The notes under the pieces were generated by a model. It saw nothing but the letters and a program-made list of their open reading frames with translations, made no database searches and was not told the DNA's origin. This document shows, piece after piece, positions 1 through 8,667 of a stretch of DNA of 64,000 nt. A program made the translations under genes and the position numbers. The stretch is from Lachnospiraceae bacterium. GTDB lineage: Bacteria > Bacillota > Clostridia > Lachnospirales > Lachnospiraceae. The stretch is taken from assembly GCA_910575075.1 (NCBI GenBank), contig CAJTCY010000001.1, positions 20,702 through 84,701 on the forward strand, given 5' to 3'. The number at the start of each line of letters is the position of its first letter. The stretch's first letter is position 1.

Positions 1-189
1 CTCTTCTGCTTCTTTTATTTTAGAAACAGCGGCTGTAAGGGAAGGCATGCTGTTATGCAGGATTTTATAAGGCTTTCCTACAAACTGCTGGTTCGGGAGT
101 GCGATAGACATCCAGGAGAAGTCAGCACCGACATCAATACCAACAGAGATGAATAGTTGATTAACATTAAAAATAACTTTGTTTGACAT
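1..189 (-). CDS. IS110-family transposase, N-terminal 63 codons (runs off window)
   Basis: The reverse strand reads an open frame from ATG at 189 to the window edge. Residues 17-23 carry VGIDVGAD, followed by FSWMSIALPN, the start of the RuvC-like DEDD catalytic domain of IS110-family transposases; the Asp in IDVG is the first acidic catalytic residue. A purine-rich AGAAAGGGG ribosome site lies just upstream of the ATG. These enzymes recombine DNA using an RNA encoded in the element's own non-coding flank. The C-terminal serine domain is outside the window, so intactness cannot be judged. The family assignment rests on a short but characteristic segment. Confidence 0.8.
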   Translation of the reverse strand, partial: MSNKVIFNVNQLFISVGIDVGADFSWMSIALPNQQFVGKPYKILHNSMPSLTAAVSKIKEAEE

Positions 190-500
190 GAGCGTAAGCC
201 CCTTTCTGATAGGAATCCATTTCCAGCCTGGCAGGTACACAACCTTGCGAGTTATACGGGGATAGCCCTTGGGCTCCCAACCAGCTAAAACATAAAACCC
301 TGTCGGATGGACTAATTGACTATCTTGTAGGTATCAGCTGAATCATCAGCTTCCCAAGGAGGTGGACATTCTTTATCCTATCCTAAGAGATGATACCTTA
401 TGTTTTATCTGGTGTCTATCAGGAGCCGTCAGACACGGTAATTATTACGGATGACATCTGATGAAGGAAGAACTCCTTCTTCTGTCATCTAAGATATATT
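190..500 (-). ncRNA. Candidate IS110 bridge RNA region (non-coding end upstream of transposase)
   Basis: This stretch between the transposase start and the next gene has no convincing ORF but several inverted repeats. GGTATCA near 330 pairs with TGATACC near 390, and GATGACA...GAAGGA near 450 pairs with TCCTTC...TGTCATC near 478. In IS110-group elements the bridge RNA is transcribed from the non-coding end immediately 5' of the transposase. Position, orientation and foldability fit, but the exact RNA ends, the target-binding and donor-binding loops and the element boundary cannot be fixed from this single copy. Confidence 0.4.
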
Positions 501-524
501 TAGAAATTTATTAACTGTGTAGCC

Positions 525-989
525 TTGATTAACTACACCATTATTATACAAGGAGGTGATACCATCGGACGCATAACGATAGAATTTAATGAGCAAGATA
601 AAGAATTCGTCGACCGGTTGATGTGTGCGGTGGGGTATTCGCCTGTTTCCTCAAAGTTATGGATTGGCAGTGATGAGATGCTGTCCTTGTCAGAGTTTGA
701 AATTTATCCCCGCCGCAGGAAGGTATATATTGATGGCGTGGAGCTTGACCTTATGGCAAAGGAGTTTGACATTCTTTGCCTTCTGGTCATAAACAAAGGG
801 TATGTCCTGACATATAGCCAGATTTATGAGAAGATATGGGGTGAAGATTCCATCGGTGACGAGAGTAATTCCGTGGGCTGCCATATCCGGAGTCTGCGGA
901 GGAAGCTGTCTAGGAGATATCCGGATGCGCCATTTACGATTCGATGCTATCGGAACATCGGGTATTGCCTTGAGACGGATTTAAAATAA
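525..989 (+). CDS. OmpR/PhoB-type winged-helix DNA-binding protein without receiver domain
   Basis: Residues about 55-150 form an OmpR-type winged helix: the FEIYPRRRKVYIDG strand pair, LDLMAKEFDILCLL, a YSQIYEKIWG helix, and a C-terminal CHIRSLRRKL recognition helix followed by IRCYRNIGY. No phospho-receiver domain precedes it, so it is probably a one-component regulator, a type common beside mobile elements in Clostridia. The start is uncertain. The open frame begins at TTG 525, but the only good ribosome site (AAGGAGGTGAT at 550-560) points to a start inside the frame at a non-standard codon near 564. The IS110 end lies just upstream and may have replaced the original 5' end. Confidence 0.6.
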   Translation: MINYTIIIQGGDTIGRITIEFNEQDKEFVDRLMCAVGYSPVSSKLWIGSDEMLSLSEFEIYPRRRKVYIDGVELDLMAKEFDILCLLVINKGYVLTYSQIYEKIWGEDSIGDESNSVGCHIRSLRRKLSRRYPDAPFTIRCYRNIGYCLETDLK

Positions 990-1065
990 ACGGTACATAT
1001 ACGGCGGTCTGCAAGAGTGGACTGCTTATTTTTTGTCTGTATCACTAATGGGTGTGTATTCCATT

Positions 1066-1962
1066 TCATACAATTTCTTTTTGTGTTTCCTTCAGTTGTG
1101 CCAAGAATTTTTCAGATGCTTTAGAAAACACTTGATATTTTTTCCATATAATGCGCATTCCATCTTCCCTTCGTGGATTAAGAGGACGAAAACAGAGATT
1201 GCTGTTTCCGGAAGTGTTAATGATCTTATCGAATCCAATCGCATAGCCAAGGCCCTCATCCACCATCAGAGAAGCATTAAAAAGCAGGTTATAAGTTGCG
1301 ACAATTTCCAGTTCTGATATCTCACGCTGTATCCAGGATGACAATGCTCCGGATGAATCCTCCTGCCTTGACAGAATCAGCGGCTTGTCCCATAAATCTT
1401 CCGGGGAAATATCTGGCTTTTCAGCAAGGGGAGCATCTTTCCTCATCAACACACCCCAAACTTCTGTAAGTGGAATCTTAATATAGTTATATTTCGCCTG
1501 GTCTACGGCTCCAAATATGAGACCAAAATCAATCAGTCCCTTTTCAAGCTGTTCCATTACAAATGCTGCATTGCCGCTTGCGATATGATAGTGGATTCCC
1601 GGATATGTCTGGTTTAGCTTTCTCGCAGCTTTTGCTATCAGGCGTACAGCCTCTGTTTCGCCAGTTCCAATATAGACATCCCCAACGACAGCCTCATCCG
1701 AAAGCGAAATTTCACGTTCTGTTTTGTGGACGAGGTTTAAGATTTCCTCCGCCCGCTTTCGGAGGATCATGCCCTCTTCTGTCAATGTGACCTTTCTGGA
1801 ACCTTTGGTGCCGCGGATTAGAAGCTGTTTGCCCAGTTCTTCTTCCATCGCCTTTATCTGTGTGGACAGAGTCGGCTGGGAAAGATGCAGGGATTCTGCT
1901 GCCCGAACGATGCTTTGTTCCCTTGCCACGGCAAGAAAGTATTGAAGTACACGTAATTCCAT
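1066..1962 (-). CDS. LysR-family transcriptional regulator
   Basis: The 298-residue product has an N-terminal LysR helix-turn-helix (LQYFLAVAREQSIVRAAESL, then LSQPTLSTQIKAMEEELG) and a periplasmic-binding-like effector domain with typical IDFGLIFG and MRKDAPLA segments. The ATG at 1962 is chosen over the upstream in-frame ATG because AAGGAG lies 9 bases before it and homology starts there. It is divergent from the lipoprotein/ABC operon beginning at 2105, the usual arrangement for a LysR protein and its target. The same promoter sequence recurs before the gene at 8668, so it may control both transcripts. The effector is unknown. Confidence 0.9.
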   Translation of the reverse strand: MELRVLQYFLAVAREQSIVRAAESLHLSQPTLSTQIKAMEEELGKQLLIRGTKGSRKVTLTEEGMILRKRAEEILNLVHKTEREISLSDEAVVGDVYIGTGETEAVRLIAKAARKLNQTYPGIHYHIASGNAAFVMEQLEKGLIDFGLIFGAVDQAKYNYIKIPLTEVWGVLMRKDAPLAEKPDISPEDLWDKPLILSRQEDSSGALSSWIQREISELEIVATYNLLFNASLMVDEGLGYAIGFDKIINTSGNSNLCFRPLNPRREDGMRIIWKKYQVFSKASEKFLAQLKETQKEIV

Positions 1963-2035
1963 GTGAGGTTCTCCTTTTCTCTTTTCTACATGATAACACA
2001 AAATAACATAGGTTTCAACTATTGAAAACGATAAT

Positions 2036-2074
2036 ATATAAGTATTTGCTATTGCATAGTTTGATTGCTATACT
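2036..2074 (+). promoter_or_regulatory. Promoter and probable LysR operator for the 2105 operon
   Basis: A -35 TTGCTA (2046-2051), a 17-base spacer and a -10 TATACT (2069-2074) precede the gene at 2105. The spacer contains the dyad CTAT-TGC-ATAG, fitting a LysR-type site. The sequence ATAAGTATTTGCTATT here is repeated almost exactly at the promoter near 8574. Confidence 0.65.
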
Positions 2075-2104
2075 TAAATTAAAAGAAAACAAGGAGGCTT
2101 TTTC

Positions 2105-3229
2105 ATGCAGAAAAATAAATTGGCTTCTGTACTGTTGTTGTTAACATCTGTCTTATGTTTAGCAGGATGTGGAAATGGGGAGACAGATCAAACGGCAGTG
2201 GGAAGTCAGAATGAAGAAACTTTAGTTTTTGAGGAAAATATGGAAATAGGAAACTTGGAAAGTGTGTCGCTTAACAGTGAGATTCGGGAATTGGAAAACG
2301 GACTGTCTGCTGTAAAATACGAGGGTGATTATGGATTTGATGCGTTTCTCTCTGTCGGAGGTGCATCTTCTGACAGGGAAGTGGTTAGTTTTCTGGCGGA
2401 AAATCTGCTGTCTGACATGAATATCGGATTTTCGGGAGGGACATTTGGCTGCAGCACGATTTCTGTAAAGTCAGAAGGTGGAGATTTTTTGTTTGGGCGG
2501 AATTTTGACTGGAATAGTTGTAACGCTATGGTGGTTGCTTCCTATCCTGAAAATGGATATGCATCCATCTCTACCGTAAATATGGATTTTGTCAGCCAGG
2601 GGGCAGGCGGCGGGATAACGGGAATGGCACTTAAGATGGATGATGTAAAAGTGCTTGCATCTCTTTATGCGCCGCTTGATGGGCTGAATGAAAAGGGGCT
2701 TGCGGTTTCCGTGAATATGATCCAGGACGGGGCTGATATCAGCCAGGATTCGGATAAACCTGATATTACCACGACTACGGCGATCCGCCTGCTGCTCGAC
2801 AAGGCAGCAAATGTTGATGAAGCTCTTGCTCTTTTGGATCAGTATGATATGCACGCCTCAATGGGTATGATGGTTCATTTTGCTTTGGCGGATACTGCTG
2901 GCCGGAGCGTGGCTGTAGAATACATAGGGAATGAAATGGTGGTAACGGATACGCCGGTGGTGACGAATTTTTATCTGGCGGAAGGAGAAAAACACGGCAT
3001 CGGCACAAAGCAGTCCCATGAACGCTATGAGATTTTGGTGAGCCTGCTGGAAGAATCCGGGACAATGGATATGGCCGGAGTCCGTGATGCACTTGACCGT
3101 GTGAGCAAAGACAATTTTGGAGAGTTTGAATCCACGGAGTGGAGCATTGTTTTTAATCAGACAGACGGGCAGGCAGTCTATTACCATCGGGAGGATTATG
3201 GTAAAGGTTACGTTTTTGCGATTGAATAA
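2105..3229 (+). CDS. Secreted lipoprotein of the linear-amide C-N hydrolase (Ntn, C59-like) family
   Basis: A 374-residue product with a lipoprotein signal (hydrophobic segment 7-20, lipobox LAGC, Cys22). The mature region has FGCSTI with Cys116 as probable nucleophile, then FGRNFDWNS, the conserved Arg/Asp segment of choloylglycine-hydrolase/penicillin-acylase-like Ntn enzymes. Such enzymes cleave linear amide bonds (bile-salt conjugates, N-acyl lactones, acyl amino acids). In this family the Cys is usually exposed after propeptide removal; here a 115-residue leader, including the lipid anchor, precedes it, which is unusual. The gene heads an operon with an adenylating enzyme and an ABC transporter. 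The substrate is unknown. Confidence 0.75.
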   Translation: MQKNKLASVLLLLTSVLCLAGCGNGETDQTAVGSQNEETLVFEENMEIGNLESVSLNSEIRELENGLSAVKYEGDYGFDAFLSVGGASSDREVVSFLAENLLSDMNIGFSGGTFGCSTISVKSEGGDFLFGRNFDWNSCNAMVVASYPENGYASISTVNMDFVSQGAGGGITGMALKMDDVKVLASLYAPLDGLNEKGLAVSVNMIQDGADISQDSDKPDITTTTAIRLLLDKAANVDEALALLDQYDMHASMGMMVHFALADTAGRSVAVEYIGNEMVVTDTPVVTNFYLAEGEKHGIGTKQSHERYEILVSLLEESGTMDMAGVRDALDRVSKDNFGEFESTEWSIVFNQTDGQAVYYHREDYGKGYVFAIE

Positions 3230-3246
3230 TGGAAGGATGAGAATTT

Positions 3247-4596
3247 ATGAATTATGCAAAGGTTTTATTGGATTTATACAGGCTGAAACGGAATGAAAAG
3301 AAATCACCCGCACAGATGAAAGCCATGCAGGATAAGAAACTGCGGCGGCTCCTTTATTTTGCATGGGAACACTCGGAATACTATCACCGTGTGTTCGCAG
3401 AGGTCGGGATTAGCAAAAATCAGATATCAGAACTTCCTCTGTCAGCCTTCCCATCTATTGACAAAGGAATTCTTATGGAACATTTTGATGAATTGGTGAC
3501 GGTACCTGGCTTGAAACAGACGGAGCTTCGGAAATTTGATGAAGAAGACGGTATGGAGAGTAAAACTTTTCAGAATTGCCATGTCGTTCATTCTTCGGGA
3601 AGCACAGGCATTCCCGGTTATTTTATCTATGATGAGGATGCTTGGAACCAGATGCTGCTTGGGATTATCCGAGGTGCTTTATGGAATATGTCAATGCCGC
3701 AGATTGTAAAGTTGCTGATTGGCAGGCCCAAAATTCTTTATATTGCAGCCACGGATGGACGCTATGGAGGAGCGATGGCTGTCGGGGATGGAATCCGGGG
3801 AGTCGGCGCAAGCCAGAAATATCTGGATATCAATACTCCGCTGGAGCGATGGGTGGAAATCACATCCTCTTTCCGGCCGGATATCATCATAGGGTATCCT
3901 TCGGCAATCAAGATTTTAGGGGAGCTTGTGCAACAGGGAAAAGTGCAGGTGGATGTAAAACGGGTTATTTCCTGCGGAGAACCTCTTAGTCCAGGATTAC
4001 GCCGCTTTCTAAAAGATGTTTTCCGCACTGAAGTAGTCAATTTTTATGGGGCAAGTGAATCCCTGGCTCTTGGTGTGGAAACGGGACATGAGGAAGGCAT
4101 GGTCTTATTTGATGATCTGAATCTGATCGAGGTGGAAAATGGCACCATGTATTTAACTTCTCTCTACAATTTTGCACAGCCGCTGATACGCTACCGGATT
4201 TCCGACCACCTTGCATTAAAGGAACCTCTCGTGGGCAGTCCGTTTACAAGGGCGGAAATTCTTCTGGGGCGTGATGAGGACATCCTCTGGTTTGAGGATG
4301 GAAAAGGGGGCAGGGATTTCCTGCATCCGCTGGCCGTGGAGGGCTTTTGCGTGGAAGGGTTAAAGGATTACCAGTTCCGTCAGATTGATAAAACCGCTTT
4401 TGAAATGCTGGCTGAAGTAACGGACTTTAACAGACAAAAGGTCGTGCGTCTGGAAGTATTGAATAAGATGAAAGGAATCTTAGCGGAGAAAAAATTGGCT
4501 CATGTGCAGTTTTACATCCGTTTTGTAGATGAGATTATGCCGGACAGGAGTACCGGGAAGAAACCGCTCATTCTGGCGGGGGAGGTAGCTGTATGA
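3247..4596 (+). CDS. Phenylacetate-CoA ligase (PaaK)/CapK-like AMP-forming adenylating enzyme
   Basis: This 449-residue protein has the AMP-binding phosphate loop SSGSTGIPG (116-124), the later SCGEPLSPGLRRFL and NFYGASESLALG motifs, and a C-terminal PDRSTGKKPLI segment, as in PaaK-type ligases and CapK-related proteins. The family activates a carboxylate as acyl-AMP, usually for transfer to CoA or an amine. It sits 17 bases after the amide hydrolase and overlaps the ABC ATPase by ATGA at 4593. Together these suggest an acyl/amide-modified small molecule that is made, exported and hydrolysed outside. The acid substrate cannot be told. Confidence 0.75.
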   Translation: MNYAKVLLDLYRLKRNEKKSPAQMKAMQDKKLRRLLYFAWEHSEYYHRVFAEVGISKNQISELPLSAFPSIDKGILMEHFDELVTVPGLKQTELRKFDEEDGMESKTFQNCHVVHSSGSTGIPGYFIYDEDAWNQMLLGIIRGALWNMSMPQIVKLLIGRPKILYIAATDGRYGGAMAVGDGIRGVGASQKYLDINTPLERWVEITSSFRPDIIIGYPSAIKILGELVQQGKVQVDVKRVISCGEPLSPGLRRFLKDVFRTEVVNFYGASESLALGVETGHEEGMVLFDDLNLIEVENGTMYLTSLYNFAQPLIRYRISDHLALKEPLVGSPFTRAEILLGRDEDILWFEDGKGGRDFLHPLAVEGFCVEGLKDYQFRQIDKTAFEMLAEVTDFNRQKVVRLEVLNKMKGILAEKKLAHVQFYIRFVDEIMPDRSTGKKPLILAGEVAV

Positions 4597-5351
4597 AAGA
4601 GGTGCTGCTTGCAGGAAAGGATATTTGCAGGGCATTCCAGGGAAATGCCGGAGGGCTGGTTTTAAACCATATTACACTGGATATTTATGCAGGGGATTTT
4701 ACTGTTATCATGGGTTCCTCCGGTGCAGGGAAATCCACGCTTTTATATGCCCTTAGCGGCATGGACGAAATCACTGGAGGAGAAATCTGGTATAGGGGCA
4801 GGGAGATTAGCCGGTTTAAGGAAAAGCAGATGTCCGACCTGCGTACCCATGAATTTGGCTTTGTGTTTCAGCAGACACATTTGGTCAGCAATCTGACATT
4901 ATACGAAAATGTTGTGGTGGCAGGATACTTAGGTTCCGGCCAGAAGACAAAAGAGGTGGAGCAAAGAGCAGATGGGCTTCTTTGCCGGATGGGTGTGGAA
5001 AAAGCAAAAGATCGTCTGCCTGCGGAAGTTTCCGGCGGGGAAGCACAGAGGGCTGCTGTTGCAAGAGCCGTGATCAACCATCCGGGGATTTTATTTGCCG
5101 ATGAGCCGACGGGGGCGCTAAACCGGCAGAACACGCAGGAAGTGCTAAACCTTCTGACGGGTTTGAATGAAGCAGGGCAGAGCATTTTAATGGTAACACA
5201 TGATGTCCGGGCGGCAATCCGTGGGAGCCGGATTCTTTATCTTGAAGATGGAAAAATTCTGGATGAGCTTACTTTTCCACCCTATCGGGACGAGGCGTCA
5301 AAGACCAGGGAGATCCGGCTGAATGAATGGCTTTCCGCCCTGTCATGGTGA
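4593..5351 (+). CDS. ABC transporter ATP-binding protein (LolD/MacB-type)
   Basis: A 252-residue nucleotide-binding domain with Walker A GSSGAGKST (41-49), Q-loop FVFQQTHL, signature VSGGEAQR (146-153), Walker B ILFADEPTG and switch His in VTHDV. The FADEPTGALN wording is typical of MacB/FtsE-like ATPases that drive FtsX-type permeases, and such a permease follows 12 bases downstream. Translation is coupled to the preceding ligase by the ATGA overlap. Confidence 0.9.
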   Translation: MKEVLLAGKDICRAFQGNAGGLVLNHITLDIYAGDFTVIMGSSGAGKSTLLYALSGMDEITGGEIWYRGREISRFKEKQMSDLRTHEFGFVFQQTHLVSNLTLYENVVVAGYLGSGQKTKEVEQRADGLLCRMGVEKAKDRLPAEVSGGEAQRAAVARAVINHPGILFADEPTGALNRQNTQEVLNLLTGLNEAGQSILMVTHDVRAAIRGSRILYLEDGKILDELTFPPYRDEASKTREIRLNEWLSALSW

Positions 5352-5363
5352 GGTGGTGTGCAG

Positions 5364-7718
5364 ATGGAAATGAAGATTTTATGGAGAGCATATGTCAGAA
5401 GACATAAAGGAAATCTGGCGGGTGTTTTTGCCCTGCTGTTTATTGTTGCCCTTTCCCTTGTGACGGTGCTTACGGTGTGGGACAGCTCTGGCCGGTATGT
5501 AAGGGAGGAAATGGAGCGGCTTGGATTTGGAGATCTGACTGCATGGGTGTCACAGGTTTCTGATATTACACGCCTTACAGATGAAATCGACCGATTGGAC
5601 ACTGTGGAGAGAACGGGAGTGCAGAAACTTATCTATTCCGAATATGAAACGCGGGAGCAGGAATCGGACAGCGAGGGGCAGCTTGTGGTCTATGAGCCGG
5701 AAAATTACAATTATCGGATTTTTTTAGATGACCTGTCCGGGTATCAGGAGGGAGAAACGGAGATCCGTCCTGGGGAACTGTATGCACCCGTTTCCCTGCG
5801 GTCTATGTTTGGGGCAGAGATTGGGGATGAGATTTCTTTTCCTATTGCCAGAAATGGCGTGGAACGGACATTCACTATAAAAGGATGGTTTGAAGACCCG
5901 ATCATGGGAAGTTCCATGATCGGGATGAAAAGTTTTTTGATATGTGGCGGGGATTATGAGGAAATCCTTCAGATTATTGCAGCGTCGGGGATTGACGGGC
6001 TTGCCAGGGACGGATTTATGGTACACATATTTAAGGATAAGGGCAATGAAGTGAGCATTGCAGAAATGAATGCCATGCTGAATCAGGAAACAGGACTCTC
6101 GCAGTTTTCGGAATTTACCCACAGCCGGAGTGCCATAGAGGGCTTTATGCTGACTTTGCAAAATGTGTTTACCGGATTCTTATTTGCTTTTGTGCTGATC
6201 CTGCTTTTGGTATCCCTGGTTGTGCTGGGGCATGGGATAGGAGGCGCGGTAGAACGGGATACGCCGGATATGGGGGTGCTGAAAACAGTTGGGTTTACAA
6301 CAGGGCGTCTACAGAAAATGCAGTCGGTTCCCTATCTGTTTGTCATCTTGTCTGCCATGGCATCAGGAACCCTTGCAGCGCCGTTTGTGGCGGGAAAAGC
6401 GGCTTTTGCTACCCTTACGACAACCGGGATTCTATTCCCTGTAAGGTTTCCGTTCGGGCTTTGCCTGTTATCACTGTTGCTGGTCATGCTGCTGCTTTTG
6501 GGATTTATCTTTTTGAAAGTAGGAAAGATCGGGGAGATAACGCCAGTGAAGATCATCCGGGGGATGGTGTGCAGAACGCCAAAGAAAAAGAGGTTCCGTG
6601 TCCCTGTCCGAAGTACGGGTCTGGCTTTCTTTCTGGCAGTAAGGCAGCTTGCCGCAGGAAAAAGGCGGTATCGGAATGTCTGTCTGTCCGCATTGCTTCT
6701 GGTGTTTTTTGCTTCGTTTATGGGGTATGTGGATTCCTGGCTTGGGGCGGACGGTAAGGGGCTGATGGATGCCTTCAATCCGGCTGACTTGCATATTGCC
6801 GCACAGCCTATGGGGAAAGCGACGAGTGAGGATGTGGAGCGGACGATTATGGGGTACACGGATATCACAGATAGCTATATGCTTGCCATGCCCGGTGTTT
6901 CTGTGAATGGGGTGGATTACACGGCAAATGTAATCACGGAACCGGAGCGGTTTCATCTTCTTTCCGGAAGAACCTGTCTGGAAGCGGATGAAATTGTGTT
7001 GACAGAATTTGTTGCCGCAGATCTGGATGTCGGGATTGGCGATACAGTGACGGTGGGCGGGAACGCAGGGAGCATGGATTACAGGGTTTCCGGTATCTAT
7101 CAATGCGCCAATGATATGGGGGCGAATGTCGGTCTTAGCAGGGAAGGATACGCAAAGATTGGAAAGGAAACGGCGGGGATGTGGTGCATCCATTATTTCC
7201 TTGAGGATGTATCAAAGCAACCGGAAGTCATGCAGGCATTGGAGAAACTGTATGGGGGAGATGTGTATCTCCATGAAAATTCATGGCCTGGGCTGTTTGG
7301 GATACTTTCCGCTATGAAGTGGCTGATGTTTTTTATGTATGTGGTGGTGGCGGTGTTTGTTTTTGTAGTGACCAGCCTTTCGGCAGGGAGGCTTCTTGTT
7401 ATGGAGCAGAAGGATTTGGGGATTTACCGTGCCATTGGATTTTTGCCGGAGCGTTTACGAATTTCCTTTTCCCTGCGGTTTGGGATTGTTTCAGGGGCTG
7501 GCGCCGTCCTCGGTTCTCTTGTAGCTATCCTGTTTACTGACCCGCTTGTGGCGGTGCTTCTTCGGCAGTTTGGTATCAGTAATTTTTCGGGGAAGCCGTC
7601 TGCCCTGGGATTCATGATTCCGATAGTGGCAGTAATGGGGCTCTTTACGCTCTTTGCCTGGCTGTATGCGGAAAGAATCAAGAAAATGCGGCTAACTGTA
7701 TTAGTCGCGGAGCAGTGA
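5364..7718 (+). CDS. ABC transporter permease, FtsX/MacB family, large two-domain form
   Basis: About 784 residues. One membrane helix lies near the N-terminus, then a long extracytoplasmic domain, a FtsX core with helices around residues 270-390, a second extracellular domain and a C-terminal trio of helices. This duplicated layout is typical of antimicrobial-peptide or lipoprotein export permeases of Firmicutes (BceB/YtrF-like). ATG at 5364 is preferred to GTG at 5358 because the GAGGTGG site sits at better spacing. It pairs with the ATPase at 4593; with the amide hydrolase and adenylating enzyme it forms one transcription unit. Confidence 0.85.
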   Translation: MEMKILWRAYVRRHKGNLAGVFALLFIVALSLVTVLTVWDSSGRYVREEMERLGFGDLTAWVSQVSDITRLTDEIDRLDTVERTGVQKLIYSEYETREQESDSEGQLVVYEPENYNYRIFLDDLSGYQEGETEIRPGELYAPVSLRSMFGAEIGDEISFPIARNGVERTFTIKGWFEDPIMGSSMIGMKSFLICGGDYEEILQIIAASGIDGLARDGFMVHIFKDKGNEVSIAEMNAMLNQETGLSQFSEFTHSRSAIEGFMLTLQNVFTGFLFAFVLILLLVSLVVLGHGIGGAVERDTPDMGVLKTVGFTTGRLQKMQSVPYLFVILSAMASGTLAAPFVAGKAAFATLTTTGILFPVRFPFGLCLLSLLLVMLLLLGFIFLKVGKIGEITPVKIIRGMVCRTPKKKRFRVPVRSTGLAFFLAVRQLAAGKRRYRNVCLSALLLVFFASFMGYVDSWLGADGKGLMDAFNPADLHIAAQPMGKATSEDVERTIMGYTDITDSYMLAMPGVSVNGVDYTANVITEPERFHLLSGRTCLEADEIVLTEFVAADLDVGIGDTVTVGGNAGSMDYRVSGIYQCANDMGANVGLSREGYAKIGKETAGMWCIHYFLEDVSKQPEVMQALEKLYGGDVYLHENSWPGLFGILSAMKWLMFFMYVVVAVFVFVVTSLSAGRLLVMEQKDLGIYRAIGFLPERLRISFSLRFGIVSGAGAVLGSLVAILFTDPLVAVLLRQFGISNFSGKPSALGFMIPIVAVMGLFTLFAWLYAERIKKMRLTVLVAEQ

Positions 7719-7759
7719 TGTTTGTTCATCAGATTAAAAAAGAAAGAGAGGAAAACAAA

Positions 7760-8530
7760 ATGGAAAAAGAAATGCTGAAAGGAAAAGTTGCAATTATTAC
7801 GGGAGCAAGTTATGGAATGGGGCAGACAATGGCGGAATTGTTCGCCGAAGAAGGCGCTGCTGTGGTCCTCACTGCACGGGGGCAGGAGAAGCTGGATAAG
7901 GCCGTGGAGGAAATCCGCTGCAGAGGCGGGAAAGCGGTCGGTGTTGTGGCGGATGTATGTTCTACGGATGATACCAGGAGGGTTTTTGAAACGGCGTTAA
8001 AGGAATTTGGCGATGTGGATATCCTGATCAATAATGCCGGGATTGGGGAGCAGAAGATTATTGACGAAACCGATGATGAATGGATGTTGTCCGTTATGAA
8101 TACCAATCTGGGCGGGCCGATGAGGTATATCAGGGAGGCATTGAAGATTTTTCTGCCAAAGAATGATGGTGTCATCATTAACATTTCATCCGTCAATGGC
8201 ACCCGGCCTTTCTGCGGCGCAACCTATACATCAACCAAAGGGGCATTAAACACGTTGACCAAAAATGTTGCAATGCGTCTGATCGATACAAATATCCGCT
8301 GTAATGCGGTTGCTCCCGGCGCTACGGTGACGCCGGCTCATCTGGCAAATAAAGCGGGGGAACAGCCTGGAGGTGCCAAAATGCTGGAGTACAGCGGCCA
8401 TTATGTCTATTTTCCGGGGCCGGAATGCGATCCGATGGATCAGGCATATGCCTGTCTGTATCTGGCAAGTAAAATGGGGCGTCATGTAAAAGGCCAGATT
8501 CTCCAGGTGTGCAATGGTGCATTCCTGTAA
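7760..8530 (+). CDS. Short-chain dehydrogenase/reductase (SDR)
   Basis: The 256-residue product has the Rossmann motif TGASYGMG (14-21), NNAG (91-94), the catalytic Ser near 143, Tyr156 and Lys160 in the YxxxK arrangement, and the PGATVTPA segment after the catalytic helix. Classical SDRs oxidise or reduce alcohols and ketones with NAD(P). The ATG at 7760 follows AGAGAGGAAAAC; an earlier in-frame ATG overlaps the permease stop but lacks homology. It is probably the last gene of the operon starting at 2105. The substrate is unknown. Confidence 0.85.
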   Translation: MEKEMLKGKVAIITGASYGMGQTMAELFAEEGAAVVLTARGQEKLDKAVEEIRCRGGKAVGVVADVCSTDDTRRVFETALKEFGDVDILINNAGIGEQKIIDETDDEWMLSVMNTNLGGPMRYIREALKIFLPKNDGVIINISSVNGTRPFCGATYTSTKGALNTLTKNVAMRLIDTNIRCNAVAPGATVTPAHLANKAGEQPGGAKMLEYSGHYVYFPGPECDPMDQAYACLYLASKMGRHVKGQILQVCNGAFL

Positions 8531-8562
8531 AATGGATAGGTTTTTGCTATTGATATGCATGT

Positions 8563-8601
8563 GATATAAGTATTTGCTATTATTCAAAAAAAGAATATAA
8601 T
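8563..8601 (+). promoter_or_regulatory. Promoter with LysR-like motif for the 8668 operon
   Basis: TTGCTA (8574-8579) and TATAAT (8596-8601), 16 bases apart, precede the lipoprotein gene at 8668. The ATATAAGTATTTGCTATT block matches the promoter at 2036, and a further TTTTGCTATTGATATG half lies at 8551-8566. The common sequence suggests control by the LysR protein at 1066-1962. Confidence 0.6.
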
Positions 8602-8667
8602 GTGATTAAAGGGAAAGGGAAGCAGGAGTACCCTTTCCCAAATTCAATCATGATCGGAGGACACACG

